Assembly (NCBI GenBank): GCA_035041965.1 | Contig: JAPYMA010000164.1 | Span: 43,770 to 107,769, forward strand | Length of the DNA stretch: 64,000 nt | From: Anisakis pegreffii | Taxonomy: Eukaryota; Nematoda; Chromadorea; Rhabditida; Anisakidae | Direction: 5' to 3' | Part shown: positions 37,794 through 50,868 of the stretch, one piece after another | How positions within the stretch are numbered: position 1 is the first letter of the stretch | How the letters are laid out: each line of letters starts with the position of its first letter | Notes under the pieces: generated by a model | What the model was told of the DNA's origin: nothing | What the model saw: only the letters and a program-made list of their open reading frames with translations | Database searches by the model: none | Translations under genes and position numbers: made by a program

Positions 37794-38245
37794 GTGACGG
37801 TATGGAGGAACTTCATGGGTTTACTATTGGTGACGTTCTTGCTAAATGCGCCGTGGACGATGAGGACTTCGAAGAGTGGTTTGCATCACTTGTTTGATGC
37901 ACGGCAAAATGATGTTCTTGCGTGTGAGTGTGGTGGGGAGATGAAAACGTCGAAATGTGTAAGAAGTAGGGTTTATCGCTGTACAATGCGAGGCTGCAGG
38001 AAGGTGGTGGGATATTTGGTTGGAATGCTCCTGGAAGATAGTCATTTAGCGCCGAAGGAGGCATTACAACTGTCATATTACTGGCGTTTGGAAAGACTCA
38101 CGTATTCCGATAGAAGAGAAAAGACGGCAGGATGTTGGGATTGCACACATTGGTAGATTGGATGAATTTTTTTCATGAGGTGGCCGTCATCCAGTGCGCA
38201 TCGGTGGGCCTAGGCGTGTGGTTCAAATTGATGAGACCATAAACC
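37794..38245 (+). pseudogene. ISXO2-like (IS1595/Merlin type) transposase remnant
   Basis: A frame from 37794 encodes the zinc ribbon of these transposases, CECGGEM ... YRCTMRGCRKVVG, followed by SYYW, the usual hydrophobic segment. The catalytic start, GGPRRVVQIDET with the first catalytic Asp, follows at 38194-38241 in another frame. The rest of the DDE domain is absent or unrecognisable. Nematode genomes carry many ISXO2-like genes, so this is a decayed member. The ATG chosen by ORF length is not necessarily the real start. It lies inside the degraded 35.5-39.3 kb repeat and probably inserted there. Confidence 0.65.
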
Positions 38246-38780
38246 AAACCTTATGCCATAATGTTCAACTTAAAATCATAGAACCTGATTACACTGATGC
38301 AAAATATAATACTTAGTGATGCATTCACCACGAGAAATAATGCGGTTGGGTAGACACGTAATGAAAATGTAATACTACACAAATGAGAGAAGGGGTGGGA
38401 CGAATTACAACAAAAGAGAGATACGATGTAATCAATGGACACAGTCAGCGACCTTCGTATGAGAGATCTTGGATATGGAAAAATTTTCGCTCGCTGTTAG
38501 CGCTCCGGGATCATATCGACAACATTGCCGTGATTCCGATGATGGTTTTAACGTATCAATGGTCTGAAAAATCGTGATTACGGGTGATCACTAGATAAGA
38601 CGACGATGCTTAGTTGTCCCTGAACAACATCGCCATGCCTAATGATCATCTGCGATCATGATTTCTTAGAAGGTTCGCTTAAGATTAGATCCCCATCCAT
38701 ACTTTCCTTTCGTACTTGTCTCTTCACTTTGAATGAACTATTCTATGCTTGTGGGCCCGCCCATAAGAAATAATTGCAAA

Positions 38781-39310
38781 TTTTATGCTCCTCAGTATTT
38801 TGGTCGAGAAAATACGACGAATCACTCACCTTTCAATTAAGCGGAGTCGAAATGCTACGAAAAATGATAAAAATAACCCGAATTCGTTTCATTTGATTGC
38901 GTTCCACTCATACTGAATGTACTGAACTGATTTCTTCAATCAGTGGAATGGTGACAGCCTTATAAAAAGGATGCTGACAGCTTCAGGAGGTGATATTGAT
39001 GTGAATTACGTCCATATGTTCGATATATGACATGAGGCGTATCTCTCAGCTCACTTTCAATCTGATGTTCCCTCTTGCATCAAATAATGGAGAAGCCGTT
39101 GAATTTCCTAAAAGCTTACATTTACTTAGCTTTTTGCGTGATCATATTTGTAGGGTTGAATATTGTCAACGTTGAGAAATACACTCTCCACAGTCTATCA
39201 AGATGAATAAAAGAGTGATATTCGTTTGACAGGATTCAATCTAAGAATCACAATCCTTTAATCTCACTATATCAATATCACTACCATCATTGCTGTTGGC
39301 ATTTCTATTA
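38781..39310. pseudogene. Degraded copy of the 21.2-22.4 kb unit (second part)
   Basis: 38790-38870 matches 21200-21290 and 21560-21640 (TGGTCGAGAAAATACGACG, encoding SRKYDESLTFQLSGVEML). 39030-39300 matches 22090-22400: GCGTATCTCTCAGCTCACTT still encodes AYLSAHF, but in-frame stops follow where the 22.1-kb exon is open. Confidence 0.5.
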
Positions 39311-39937
39311 TGTTCTTGAATTGTTAAACAATAACGAAATGACTAATGGTTTTTGATCGGCTGATAGTTCTTCTGAGAAATGAGTTCAAATTCACGTCTT
39401 ACATTGTCATTTACCTACGAATATTTCTTTCCAAAATACTGAATGCGATATCATGCACCGCTCTATTCAACAGTTTTTCTCACGCTTGCAAGCTCAATTA
39501 TCCCCTTCGATGCTCTAGCGGGCCGTCATTATCCCACTCGCACTCCACTCCAATGTGAGACTGCACTATTTCCACGCACAGCGACAGCAGAAAATCGAAA
39601 ACCGATTCGGAAAATCCTCGATGGTATGCAAGAAATTAATTTTCTGGAGTGTATTTTCAGAGTTTCATTAATCAGTTACAGAAAGAATATGAACTTCAAC
39701 AATTAAAAACGAGAAGCAATGAGAAAAAAGTTTCGAAAAAAATTGAAGATGAAAAAGTTAAACTTATGAACAAGTCCATTATACCCTGAAATATCGCTCT
39801 GACACCTCTGCATTATCCTCCAGGAGGTAATTTACTCACCCTTGAGAAACACTGATGTGGGTATAACTGGTGTTTTGGCAGCGTCTTGATAATACAACGG
39901 AACAAGCTAATACGACATCTATGCTATGGTCATAAGT

Positions 39938-42755
39938 AGGACCTTAGAGCCTTCTTAACTACGGTAACTAGCCACGCCCACAAATTACGGTAGTTAGCCA
40001 CGTTCGCACTTGACGAAAACGTTACAAATCGAGTAAAGACACGAACGGTTGAAGAATCAGAAATGGTCACAACATTTATCTGTTTAAGTGACGAGGGACG
40101 ATCAATGCTAATTTATTATTTAATTTAATCTTATATTGTACGTGTTATATCACAACTTGCGAGCTTTGCCGTGCTTACAAATAAAAGAAAGATCATCTGA
40201 ACTACGTCCATGCATTCATAAATTTTTCGACATTTTGGCCCCATCCACTTTTAGTATCCAGTGCCAATGATAATATTAATGGTGAGAATTTCTATGAGAC
40301 GCGGAATAGCAATCAGCGAATGAAATCGTTGCATCAAACTGTTCACTACTAGTATCACCTTGTAATTCTGATCAACCTCAAACTTAATCAAAATCATATC
40401 TATGAAAATAATCTCCTTCTAAACACCACTGGAAGCAACCGATTTATTGTAGTAATTGCAAGAGTAATCGCTCATTTCCTTGCAATTTTTAAATAAGCAA
40501 AACAGATACTGTGCAAGATCTTGATACAAAGTCTCGCCCACGGCATCCGAGGAGAAACCGAGAAGGTTCTTTCAATGACACACTCTACACAAAAGAAAAA
40601 ACTGAGCAGAAGTCATAGACGGCAGCTTTTCTGTGCGTACCCCTAACTATCAAACACTGATGGTCATCCAAGCCTTCTGATCTCATCATAGGATTTACCT
40701 TCGCTTGCATTAAACGTCATACTATAAATGCCTATTCGTTATTGTTGTGTTGCCGAGTGGTGACAATGGAAAAACAGTTATTATTTATTGGGCTTAAAAC
40801 ACAACAATAACAATGGGGGTGAAGTACACACACAACACAGGGTAAACACTGTAGACAATACACGGCCGATGCACGCAAGACGAAACAGAACAATGAACAC
40901 TCATGGTATGATTGAGAAGACCTTATATAGTTACAATCAACCAATCAGAATTAGACACGAGAATGATAGGCGCGAAAACGATCTAGCACATAATGATCGA
41001 CGCAAGATCAATAATCAGTGGTGACCACCACAACAGTTATATTGCTTTCCCATCTTATAAGGATTAAATGTTCTAACAAGAAAAATAATGAACACGTTAG
41101 AGCTCATGATTCAGAGTTTTTCAAATACTTAACAACAGAAAATTAATACCACATGTATGCGAAGCCCGACTCAAGATTCTAAAACAGCCGCCTAATAGCA
41201 ATAATTATGCTACATAGTATCGACATTCTGAACCATTCACGAATCTCCTCAATCCCACAATTCGAATAGTTTTGCCATAATAGCAACGCGAACTGCCAAC
41301 CACAGCACGCGACAAAAGCTACACATGTATGAAATCTACCCATTACAATCCAAAATCATCTTTTGCGCACACAGCGACTTAACGATCTATCCTATCAAGC
41401 TAAAACACTTTTGGCTCATATGATCTGAAAAAACCGCAGTCATGGCCACAGATTCTAGAAGTTCACAGTCCTGGTCACGTTACACGTAAGAGATGTTACC
41501 GTAGTCACGCTTTAGTATCACAGACAAGAAATCGAAGAATATCACAGACACATTCCAGTAGTATATATCCGAAGTCCAACAGCATATCATTAACAAAGCG
41601 TCATAACAAACAAAAGAATAATCAGAATCAGAATGAAACCTAGTCTTACCTGTTGCGAAAGATGTGCCATCCGTTGTCCTCTCAACAATCACAACATATT
41701 ACCACCACAAAAAGATGACCTGCCATCATAATGCGGGTTTTTCAAAGGTGACCCGAAATTTAGGCGAACAGGTCATGGAACACGAGTTAAAAAATTTTTA
41801 TTCAACGATGTGAAAAATACGACAGTGAACAACATAAAGAAGCATCACTCCAAACAAAACCTCATCCAAATATGACAGATTGGTTTTCCTCTCCATACAA
41901 TAGCCATCAGCTTTGACACAGGGATTTTCAGGGACTACGCCGCTTAGTTTCTAGTTTTATGAGTGGAGAAATCTATTACTCATACTTTGAATCTGAATAT
42001 TTGCGCGAAGTGTTCGAAGTAACTCTCGAATTATTTCAGTGGTACTATTTACAGGTGATAATTACACTGGTAATTGCTAAACATTCAAGAGCTTTTTCGA
42101 AAATGTTTCTCCAAGCCACCTTTCCTCGGTAAGTTAATGCTCAGTCAGTCTTGAGCCTTAGAAGACTTAACGCCAGCAGCCTAAAGAGAAGTGTGAACCC
42201 GACACAGAAGCTAAACCACAGCTACCTAGCTCAACATCAGCATATGTAAAAGCTCTCAAATGTGGTGAATTGTTGAAACCAAAGGTACTGATTCATCATT
42301 TCGGTAGAATGCAAACCCCATCTTTTAGGTTATTTCAGTGGCACTAGAAAGAGATAATAATCAAACTGGCAGGGGAAACAAGGATAGCATCGGCAATGTC
42401 GTATGAATGCATTATGATAGTAGCAAATAGATAAGCTTCGGCGAGTAACCACAAACACCTACGAGATTTCTCCTTAAAACGCATTTAGCAACATTGAAGT
42501 GAGTGAAACGATTTCATATGTGCAAGCCAATGGCCAACCCGATTGCAATTCCTCCCTGTTAAGAAAAAGTGCACCCAGTGAGTCCGGGAACCCTCGTTAC
42601 TGGGCAAATGCCCAAAGGCACTACTCAGGCCAACTTACGCGCATTCCCCATCCCCGGTCAAATTGGCGCATTTCCCGGGCCGGTTTTTTCTACTACCATA
42701 ATTTGTGGGCGTGGCTAGTTACCGTAGTTAAGGAGGCTCGAAGGTACTACTATCA
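39938..42755. mobile_element. Segment bounded by ~53-bp terminal inverted repeats
   Basis: The left end, about 39938-39993, and the right end, about 42700-42755, are inverted copies sharing CTTAACTACGGTAACTAGCC and the following ACGCCCACAAATTA with few mismatches. The left end also repeats the ACGGTA(A/G)(C/T)TAGCCACG motif directly. The 2.8 kb between contains no convincing transposase; only short ORFs are present. Likely a non-autonomous DNA transposon or two facing copies of a short one. The target duplication was not resolved. Confidence 0.55.
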
Positions 42756-43657
42756 TCACCTCCGTAAGTAACTACCAGCATAACCAATGATGCTCTCTTC
42801 CCAATTGTTCCATCAAGATTTTCTCTTATGATCCCTCCATCTTCGAGGTTTCCATAAAAATGCTCCCGTTTCTGAACGATCTCTCACCCAGACATCATTT
42901 TCGTAATCTTCATTTGCGGACGTTTTCGTCTCCGTCCCCCTATAATTTTCCCAAAGCCTCTGATCACTTCCAAAATTGCTTCACTCGTTTGATTGATTCA
43001 TCTGTGATTATCATCTCCGCGATCTTTTCCTCATTCAGCTATCCGATCCTTTCGGAAACTGCGAACATTCCAGTGTCAGGAATCGTTCGAAGTTTCCCAC
43101 CCACCACTAATAATTATGCCTCATAAAATTTCTTCGGCCGTCAATAACTCACAATCAGTGCGGATATCATACTTTTTGCGTTCGAAAATCAGCTGATCGC
43201 GAGACGTATTAGAATGCACGACATTTGCCACTTCACTCACATTTTGAGTGTCCAGTGGTTTCACTGCCGAAATATGGAATTGTTTCCCGGGTGACCGACA
43301 GATACGTCCGCGACAAGTCTAAACTCTGACAAAAGTGATGAGGCACGCGAATGCTACTCAGTGATAAGACACACGCAATTTGTTGGAGTGGCACATTGTG
43401 GTAGACTCGTTTCGCGCGCTAAAGTTTATTTTTTTGAAATTAAATAGCAGTAAATTGCTGTTCAACAGTATTGCCAACACTGTGATTATCTATCAGCAGA
43501 AGTTCTGTACTTAAGTCACTTAGGTATGGAACTTTTGGAGACAGCAACTTCATGACTGATTTCACAATTCAATTGTCGAGGAATTTAAATGATTTCTGCC
43601 GTTGCATTTATTGGAAGTTTGTATTTTTTGGTAGGAGATAGATGGGGAACACGGCAA

Positions 43658-44202
43658 ATGACCAAGCGACAATTGTCAGCACGACGTTTGTCCAACACGT
43701 AGTCGGTCAAACAAACTCCGTTTAGGTTCGCTTTTTGAGCAATGCGAACGCACGTTCACCATTTTGTGTGTTTAATGTAAAACACGGACTATGTGATATA
43801 TTTCGAGTATGTTTATCAGTTTTATGGTATTGGTGTCGTTTGAGGAACAAAACAGCGAGCGTGCAGCAGTACAACAGCACTATGGCCGACGCTCAGCCTC
43901 AACTTAAGCGTAGCCTCAGCCTCACGCTCAGACTGAGGCTGAGGCTACACTTAGGATAAGGCCGAGGCTACGCTTAGGTTGAGGCTGAGGCTACGATTAG
44001 GCTCAGGTTGAGGCTAAGCCTCAGCCTAATACGTATTACTGAGGTTTAGGCTGAGGCTAAGCCTCAGTAATACGCTTTTTATACCACACACACAAAATGG
44101 TGAGCATGCGTTCACATTGTTCAGTAAGCGAATCTAAACGAAGTTTGTGTGACCAACTACTTGTTGGACAAACGTCGTGCTGACAGTTGTCGCTTGGTCA
44201 TA
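43658..44202. mobile_element. Foldback-type element with ~120-bp inverted repeats upstream of ZW10
   Basis: The left arm, about 43658-43785, and the right arm, about 44083-44202, are inverted copies (shared GACCAAGCGACAA, TGTCAGCACGACGTTTGTCC, TCACCATTTTGTGTGT). The centre, about 43880-44075, is a dense array of AGGCTGAGGCT-type hexamer repeats in both directions. No coding capacity; the nominal ORF at 43735 is repeat-derived. Confidence 0.75.
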
Positions 44203-44276
44203 TGTCGTAGGCCCAGATAAGTGGATGTCTTCATGACGTATTGGATGCATGAGTTTAGGGAATCTTAATCGAAACA

Positions 44277-47200
44277 ATGGCATCTGATAAAATTGGAGGA
44301 AAGTACGAAAAAAGGACAGCTGAGGATTTCATCAGTGGGCACGTTCCGATGGATGACAGGAATGTTGAAGGAATCGATGAGTGTATTTCGGAACTTGAGC
44401 AAGAATTGAACACTGGTGATTTACTGTGATTGCTGTTATTGTATTATTGTTTCGATTGTCATACCCTTTAATATGGTGTTCTTTAATTGTTCTCGTTCAT
44501 TTTATATTCACACGTTGGTAATTCCACAAAATATTTACAGCTTTGTCAGACGTTGCTCATCTCGTTGATCGAAGCTATCAGAAATTCGTGCCTGAAATAT
44601 TGGCCGAAAATAAATTGCTGAATAAGCTGAATGATGTGATGAGAAGTGCGGAAAGTTCAGAAAATGAGATCTGTCAACGCATAGCAGCAATCGAAAAAGA
44701 CATTCAAGATTATAAGGTTGTTGAAATTTTTCGCTCACTTTCGTTAAGTGGCGAAGAAAATATTCAGAAATAATATCTGAGCCGTTCTTTGATAACACGA
44801 TGATATTTTTTACAAGGACTTATTTTTGTTTTCGTTTAGTTGAAGATAAATACAGGAGAGATTCATCAATCACGGGATTGACAATCGTAGTCAAAATCGG
44901 ATCTCTTGTCAACGTTTTAATCAAATTCTTTCATTCAGACCAACTGACTATGAAATTTGATCATCTCCTTTGGCACATTCATTCGTGTCGATTCAATTGT
45001 TGTTCACAGTGAATAGTTGTCGTCATATTTGATTGCAAGACAGTTTCAGGCTAAAGGTTTTCTGTTACGTTTATCGCATTTGAGAGAGTGCAAAGAGAAA
45101 ATAGCCGTGCTCGAGGATATCGAACAAAATTTCGTTCGTCTTCTGCACACGCCAGTTGAAGCCGACGAAGACAGTGCACTTGTGAACGCTCGGCTGATTG
45201 CCGATACCGAGCAACGTATTGATAGCATCAATAAGGTAGAATGCTCATCATTCGTTATTGTATAGTTGACGGTTTCAGTAATCGAAAATGCTATTCAAAA
45301 TCAGGCTTAACACCGGCTCATACGAGTGAAGTCGAGTGAGTATTAAGCAAACAAACGAAGCCGTGTGTTCAGTCTGTCATAACAGCCCACTTCAATATCA
45401 TTTGGTCACTTTTTCAATTGATAATGAAGTAAATAGAGGTAGTTTTCAGAATGAAGCTGATATCGAAGGTGTGGTAATGGATCGTATCTATCCAGTGTTG
45501 CAAGAACAACTGGAAACAATGAAGGCATCATTGGCCGTTTACTTAACGAATTTCTTCGAGAATCTATTCGAAATGAGTAGCGATGAATCTACAAATTTGC
45601 GTGTTCTTAAAGTTGCTTGTGAACATCCATCGAAAGTTTCAAAGGTCTAGCTCATCCTCTCATCGACCCTAATCTTTCGGCAGTTGTTTGTTTCCTCGTT
45701 TTCCAGTTTCGACTTATGCAATATGTTGATGGGTATTCGAACCATCCCATTTTATCTAATCTTGATCCGTCTCATCTGGAAAATAATTTTTACTCGCAAC
45801 TTTTTAATGTTATATGTGAATTCACGATCATTCAAGAGAAAGTTCATTGGTTGTCGTTGAGGCTTTTTTTTAGCGATTCTTTAGCACAATTCACAGAACT
45901 GTTGAAAATGGTTTGAGAATGAAAGTAGTCTGATGACGATGCTCGGTGATGGTCATTATCATTTATAGCATTTATCCGCAATGCAAACGTTAGGACTATT
46001 GGACAGTGCATTGGCAAGACTTTGTACATGGATACTGAGAGATATGTGTGCATATATAATCAGATCCAAAACACCTGAAGATGTGTTCTCGCTAAATGAG
46101 TCTGTTGGAGCGATAGTTGGTAAACGCGAATATCGAATCAGAACTGATCTGCCGACTGCTGAAGCGCTGAAGAAACCCAATCCTACAGCAACTTTCGAGT
46201 AAGATTTACTCTCATTCGATCAACTCAAAGTTTGTAATCATGCCATATTTCGATCAGTTTATACGCAACAATGAGTAACTTTGTTTAGTTGAATCAATAT
46301 TTACTTGTTACTTTTGAGGACGTTGGCGAAATTCTTCGAATCGTTAAGCGATGATTGTAAAGGTGTATCAATAAACGATGTGTCGTTGATTGGAATGATC
46401 GGGAAGAAGATATGCGCCGAATTGGTCGATATGCTCGTTAAAGAATGCTTAACACCAGCCGTTCCTTACAGCAACGATGAACGATCTGATTTTGAAGTTT
46501 TATTGAACGAAGCTGATGATCTTCACAAACATTTGATCGTTTGTTCTTTGTTTTTTCTTCGAAATATCTACGGATTCTTCAAAATATCGCTTGCTGTCAT
46601 ATGATAATTAGCAATAATAATGATCTGATTTTGAATAGTGAGGATTAATTTGTATCTCTTTCTGTTTCCAAATGATTTAAATAATAAATTTGGGAGGATA
46701 GAATTGATGCTGATGAATGTTCAATGAGGAACCTAATGAATACTGTCTTTCTGAAGTATTATCTTGAGTGGCCAGTACGGGATAGGAAAGTAAACTAAGA
46801 ATTGCTAGCGTAACTGCAATACTGTGATTGTTATTTTAACGATTGATGTCATCTGCTTTTTGATTGTTATCATTTTTCTTATGGCACATAATCATCTTCA
46901 ATACTTTTCTAGCAGCTGGGTTTATTCACTGCGGATTCAGTGACGTTCAAACAGTTCGCAGATAGTTATAATACAGTCTTTATCAATCGACGGTGTACAG
47001 CATTCATTCAAAAAGCACGATCACTGATCAATGCCCCGCTTGTACCTCTCGTTGATGTTGGTTTTGCGTTGAACATTTATTTTTTTCAAATTACTCTTCA
47101 AGGACAGTTTCGATTCAGGTCTTTCATACGTACCGATTAAATTTTGTCGATTTTGAAAGTGCTTGAAATAACTTACCCAGTCAAAATATAGTTTTCAAAT

Positions 47201-49621
47201 GGATGAGGTAGTGTTGAGAATATTTCGTAGTATCGGCGAAAATAATGATATTGATGTGATGATGTAATAATATTATTATCATACAATAACTTTTATCATA
47301 AAATAATTGGGTAATTACCTAATGTTAATGGTGTGGCGGTATATTGGTGTATCGATTATTTTTACTATATAGAACCACAGTTCAGCTTGTGGCTTCGGAA
47401 TCGGTTGCATTCAAGCAGATGATGAGCCAGTCGATCTGAATAGATCAGATTAAGACGGTGCGGACAATGGATTGGTTGAAACGGGTTGTTTTCCAACAGC
47501 AACACATTTGAACATTTTAAGGTGGGCAGTGGAGAGCTGGAAAAGCGACAGGCAACAGAAGCGTTCAAGAAGGCGAATTCGTTTGTTGGCAAAACTTTCA
47601 CTTCAGAGCATTGTCCATCGCTAATGCAATTTATGCGCTGCAAAATTAGGTCACTTATGGAACATGATCTCATCTTTTCATTTTCCTTTATGGAAATTTG
47701 TTTTTATTTTTTTAGGTTTTCACGAGTTTAAGAAGGACATTCATCTGTTATTGCTGATCAGAAAAGGAACAAAATAGCGTTCATCTAAGAAGGTCGTAGT
47801 ATTTGAATAAATGTGTTTGAATCGGTAGTCAATTGCAGTGATTCATGTTCGAAACTGTGGGATATCATCGAAGAGTGTTTGAGAGAAGCAGCCAACGCAG
47901 ATTCGGATGTTGCTGCCGGTCGTTTATTTCAGACAGCACTCAATATGGTTCAACTTTATGTGCTCATCGCTCCAAGGCAACACGAGGCACAACTTTCGTC
48001 AGTACCTCTTATGACTGGTTGGTTCCTAGTTGAACGTTTTATGGCCCCTTATGATGTTCCTTTCAGAACTGTTCTCTCTTAAGTTCCGGTAGTTTTTCAA
48101 GAAACCAGATCTTCTTCATATTGTTTCAGATACCAATGTTGTATTGAAATGAATACATTGTCAAATTTTACGAGTGCTTTTTCATAGAATCATATCAGTT
48201 GTTTGTCGTTTTTTTTCAGCCGTTTTCTACAACAATTGTCATTACTTAACGCATTGTCTAATGGGCGCATCTATTGATTTACATCCAGCCATTGTGAAAG
48301 CAATGAATGTGAGTGTTTCGTTTCTCTTCTTCTGTGAACTATTATGAATTGCTCGCAATTATAAATTGTTGGATATCGTGTAAGATTGATTCATATGTGA
48401 ATCTAGGGTGTATCGTGTGGAATATCTCTAATAGAGTCAGTTCCACGCTTGCGAAAAGTTGCTGCCGAGTTGATGGAATGTCAATTGGCGCAGTGCAGAC
48501 GTCAAATATCCACTATCCTCAGCGATGATCAAAGTTGGTTTCCGTGTTTTGTCGGACTCACGTCCGATAATTTTACTTTGTTTTGTAATAACTTGAAATC
48601 TCAGCCGACCGTTTGGAGCGAATTCAAACAAAGAAAAAGTTCTCTTGAAGTTATGAGAATGCATTGTAAATGAAAGTGGTGTGTTTTCAGTGTTCATTGG
48701 GCTGCATCAAAATGAACGTTTGAATATGTGTGAAAAAACACTCGACGGTTGTTTCATGCATCTGAAGCAAATTGCGACGGTGTGGCGAGAGGTATACTCA
48801 TATGAATATGTGTTTCGTTGAAGTGAATGTTTGAAATTCGACTTTCATATGTATCAATTGTCGCGGTGCCCTAAAGTTGTTCTGAAGAGGTAATTGATTC
48901 ACTCGTTCCAGGTATTAACCGAAACAGTTTATGGTAATTCAGTGGGAGATTTGGTATCATATATGCTGACGACGATCAACCAGTTTGTGCTGAAGACTGA
49001 AGATATTCGCGCATCAGATTCGCAAATTATGGTTTACAAAATGCAGCAATTGTTGAAGAACGTTGAAGGATTGTTCATTGTAAGCGTTGACTGAATTGTT
49101 GTCAACACTTCGGTTTATTGTTCGGCCGATTGTAGTCAGTGTTTGTTTCAGTTTGGTAATGACAAACGCTCGTCATCAATTCATCGTTTCATGGAAAATT
49201 CTTACTATCGTACCAAAGAAATCATTTTCTGTCTGGATGCAAGTTTAGAGGTTCGTTTTGTTGCGCAGATTATTTATCTCTGAATTGATGTCGGTTATTG
49301 ACAGTCGAATTGCTTTGTTTCAGTTTAGGAATGCTAGTGAAGCCTTAATAGTGATGAGGAACGACCATGTTGAGTAAATGAGATCGTTTTCTCGTATTGT
49401 TTGAAACGAATCGGAGAAGTGTCCAATTTTGATAAAATCGTTTCTATGAATCTGATGAGTAGGAATTGAATTTAAACTGTGTTCAGGATTTGAGTGATCG
49501 ATGGTGTAATGGAAAGGGACCAATGGCGCAATGGTTGAGCGCAGTTGAGGTTCGTGGTTTGATCAAAGCTCTTTTTCAGAACACAGCAAAACGATCGAAA
49601 ATCCTCGCCACAATCAAATAA
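44277..49621 (+). CDS. ZW10: ZW10 (RZZ kinetochore complex / NRZ tethering complex subunit)
   Basis: Subunit of the RZZ spindle-checkpoint complex and, in interphase, of the NRZ complex that tethers Golgi-to-ER vesicles. Exons with agreeing phases: 44277-44415, 44541-44716, [about 44842-44889], 45050-45235, 45450-45644, [about 45709-45908], 45969-46198, 46319-46538, 46913-47050, 47373-47521, 47839-48017, 48220-48308, 48407-48533, 48691-48791, 48912-49079, 49152-49250 and 49487-49621. The best match is the C-terminus, LSDRWCNGKGPMAQWL then EVRGLIKALFQNTAKRSKIL, the ZW10 signature. The mid-region VFYNNCHYLTHCLM and the N-terminal coiled coil also agree. Bracketed exons have unresolved boundaries, and 47373-47521 contains an in-frame TAA unless a 51-base intron is removed. 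C. elegans counterpart is czw-1. Confidence 0.9.
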
Positions 49622-50752
49622 TCTGATTTCACTTATTTTGATATTATCATCTTTTCAATCACGTGGTGCGTTATATCACATTGTGATTCATCATTATTCG
49701 TTGTTCAGTGAAACTTTTCATTTGTTTTCATTGTTATTGAACTCGTTTTATAAAAAAATTAATTCTCAATACGGGTATTTCAAACGGTTGTGTATTTGTG
49801 AAAATGCTTGGAAAGTGTCATTATGAATGATCATCTCTGCTAGAGAATATTTGCTGTCTAAGCAATTTTCACGAGAATAGCAAACGTTTGATCTGAATGA
49901 ATTGATTATAATGCAAAAGACACTCATCTTGTATTCTACGCATGGAGTTGTATGGCTGCTTAAAGTTTGAATTCAGTTCTTTATAGTGTTGTTGATGGTC
50001 TTAGATTGATCATATTGTTTGCATTGTTCATTCTCGTTTTAGATTATTTCCTTCTTGCATTTGTTCACTCCGAAGAGTCAGTTGAGGGGATGTAAAAGGG
50101 TCGTTCACTACATGGTACTACCACCCGAACATTTCGTAGAACGAAACAAAATCAAAGCGTCTGAAAAAGAGAGGAGAAATTATCGGAAAGAGTACTTTTC
50201 TAGCAGCCATTAAGCAGGAACTCCTTCTTTAGTGCTTTAGAATCTTTTCAATTCACCGAAACTATTTCTTGTCATCGCCTACCTGCAGCAACTGTTCGTT
50301 TGAATTTTTTTCCACTCAATTTGTTTCGTTCGAGAAGTTGTCTTTCTGGGTGCATTATTCATTCGATTCAGCCGAAGCAATTGAAGAATATGGTGGAACT
50401 GAAAACGTTAAATTGCTATCAAATGTATAAATGTGCTGGTGTTATTTGTCATCGTTTTCTCCGACTCCTCTACCTTGATCATATCTGTTGATTCTATTCA
50501 GAATTGAATGAACTATTATACTTAATGATATCAGTTATTTTGCTGATATCATTCGAAAATAAACTCGTGCAATATTGGATCATTTTCGTTTGCAAAGAAA
50601 GCGATGTTTCAAAGAAGTTAAATTTAAACGTAAAAATCACTGGTTACTGTCGCGGTATCGATCGATTGCTGTAAGACAATGCTTCTTAACCTTGTTTTTC
50701 TCGCCCGCACTCCTTTAAGCATAACGTTTTGCGAAATCCAGCAAAACGCTAT

Positions 50753-50868
50753 GCTTAGCACTTGGGATTCCCAAGCCGTCTCCAATCTAAGAACTAGTGA
50801 GGCCCAACGTTGCTTAACTTGACAGATCGGATGGGATGGTATGTTTTCAACGTGGTATGGCCGTAAGC
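50753..50868 (-). rRNA. 5S rRNA-like sequence, probably a diverged copy
   Basis: On the minus strand it starts GCTTACGGCCATACCACGTT and continues with CATCCGATCTGTCAAGTTAA, GCAACGTTGGG and GGAGACGGCTTGGGAATCCC, ending in GCTAAGC. This is the full order of 5S rRNA, including the internal box A region AAGTTAAGCAACG, in 116 bases. Several substitutions relative to nematode 5S (as recalled) suggest a pseudogene or a 5S-derived repeat. A TTTT lies just downstream inside a GCATAGCGTTTTGC / GCAAAACGTTATGC hairpin, after which the sequence resembles a hAT end (about 50660-50710). Confidence 0.75.

Noticed and set aside
43735..43959. 74-codon ORF with Leu/Arg repeats
   Set aside because: Lies in the foldback element and its hexamer array.
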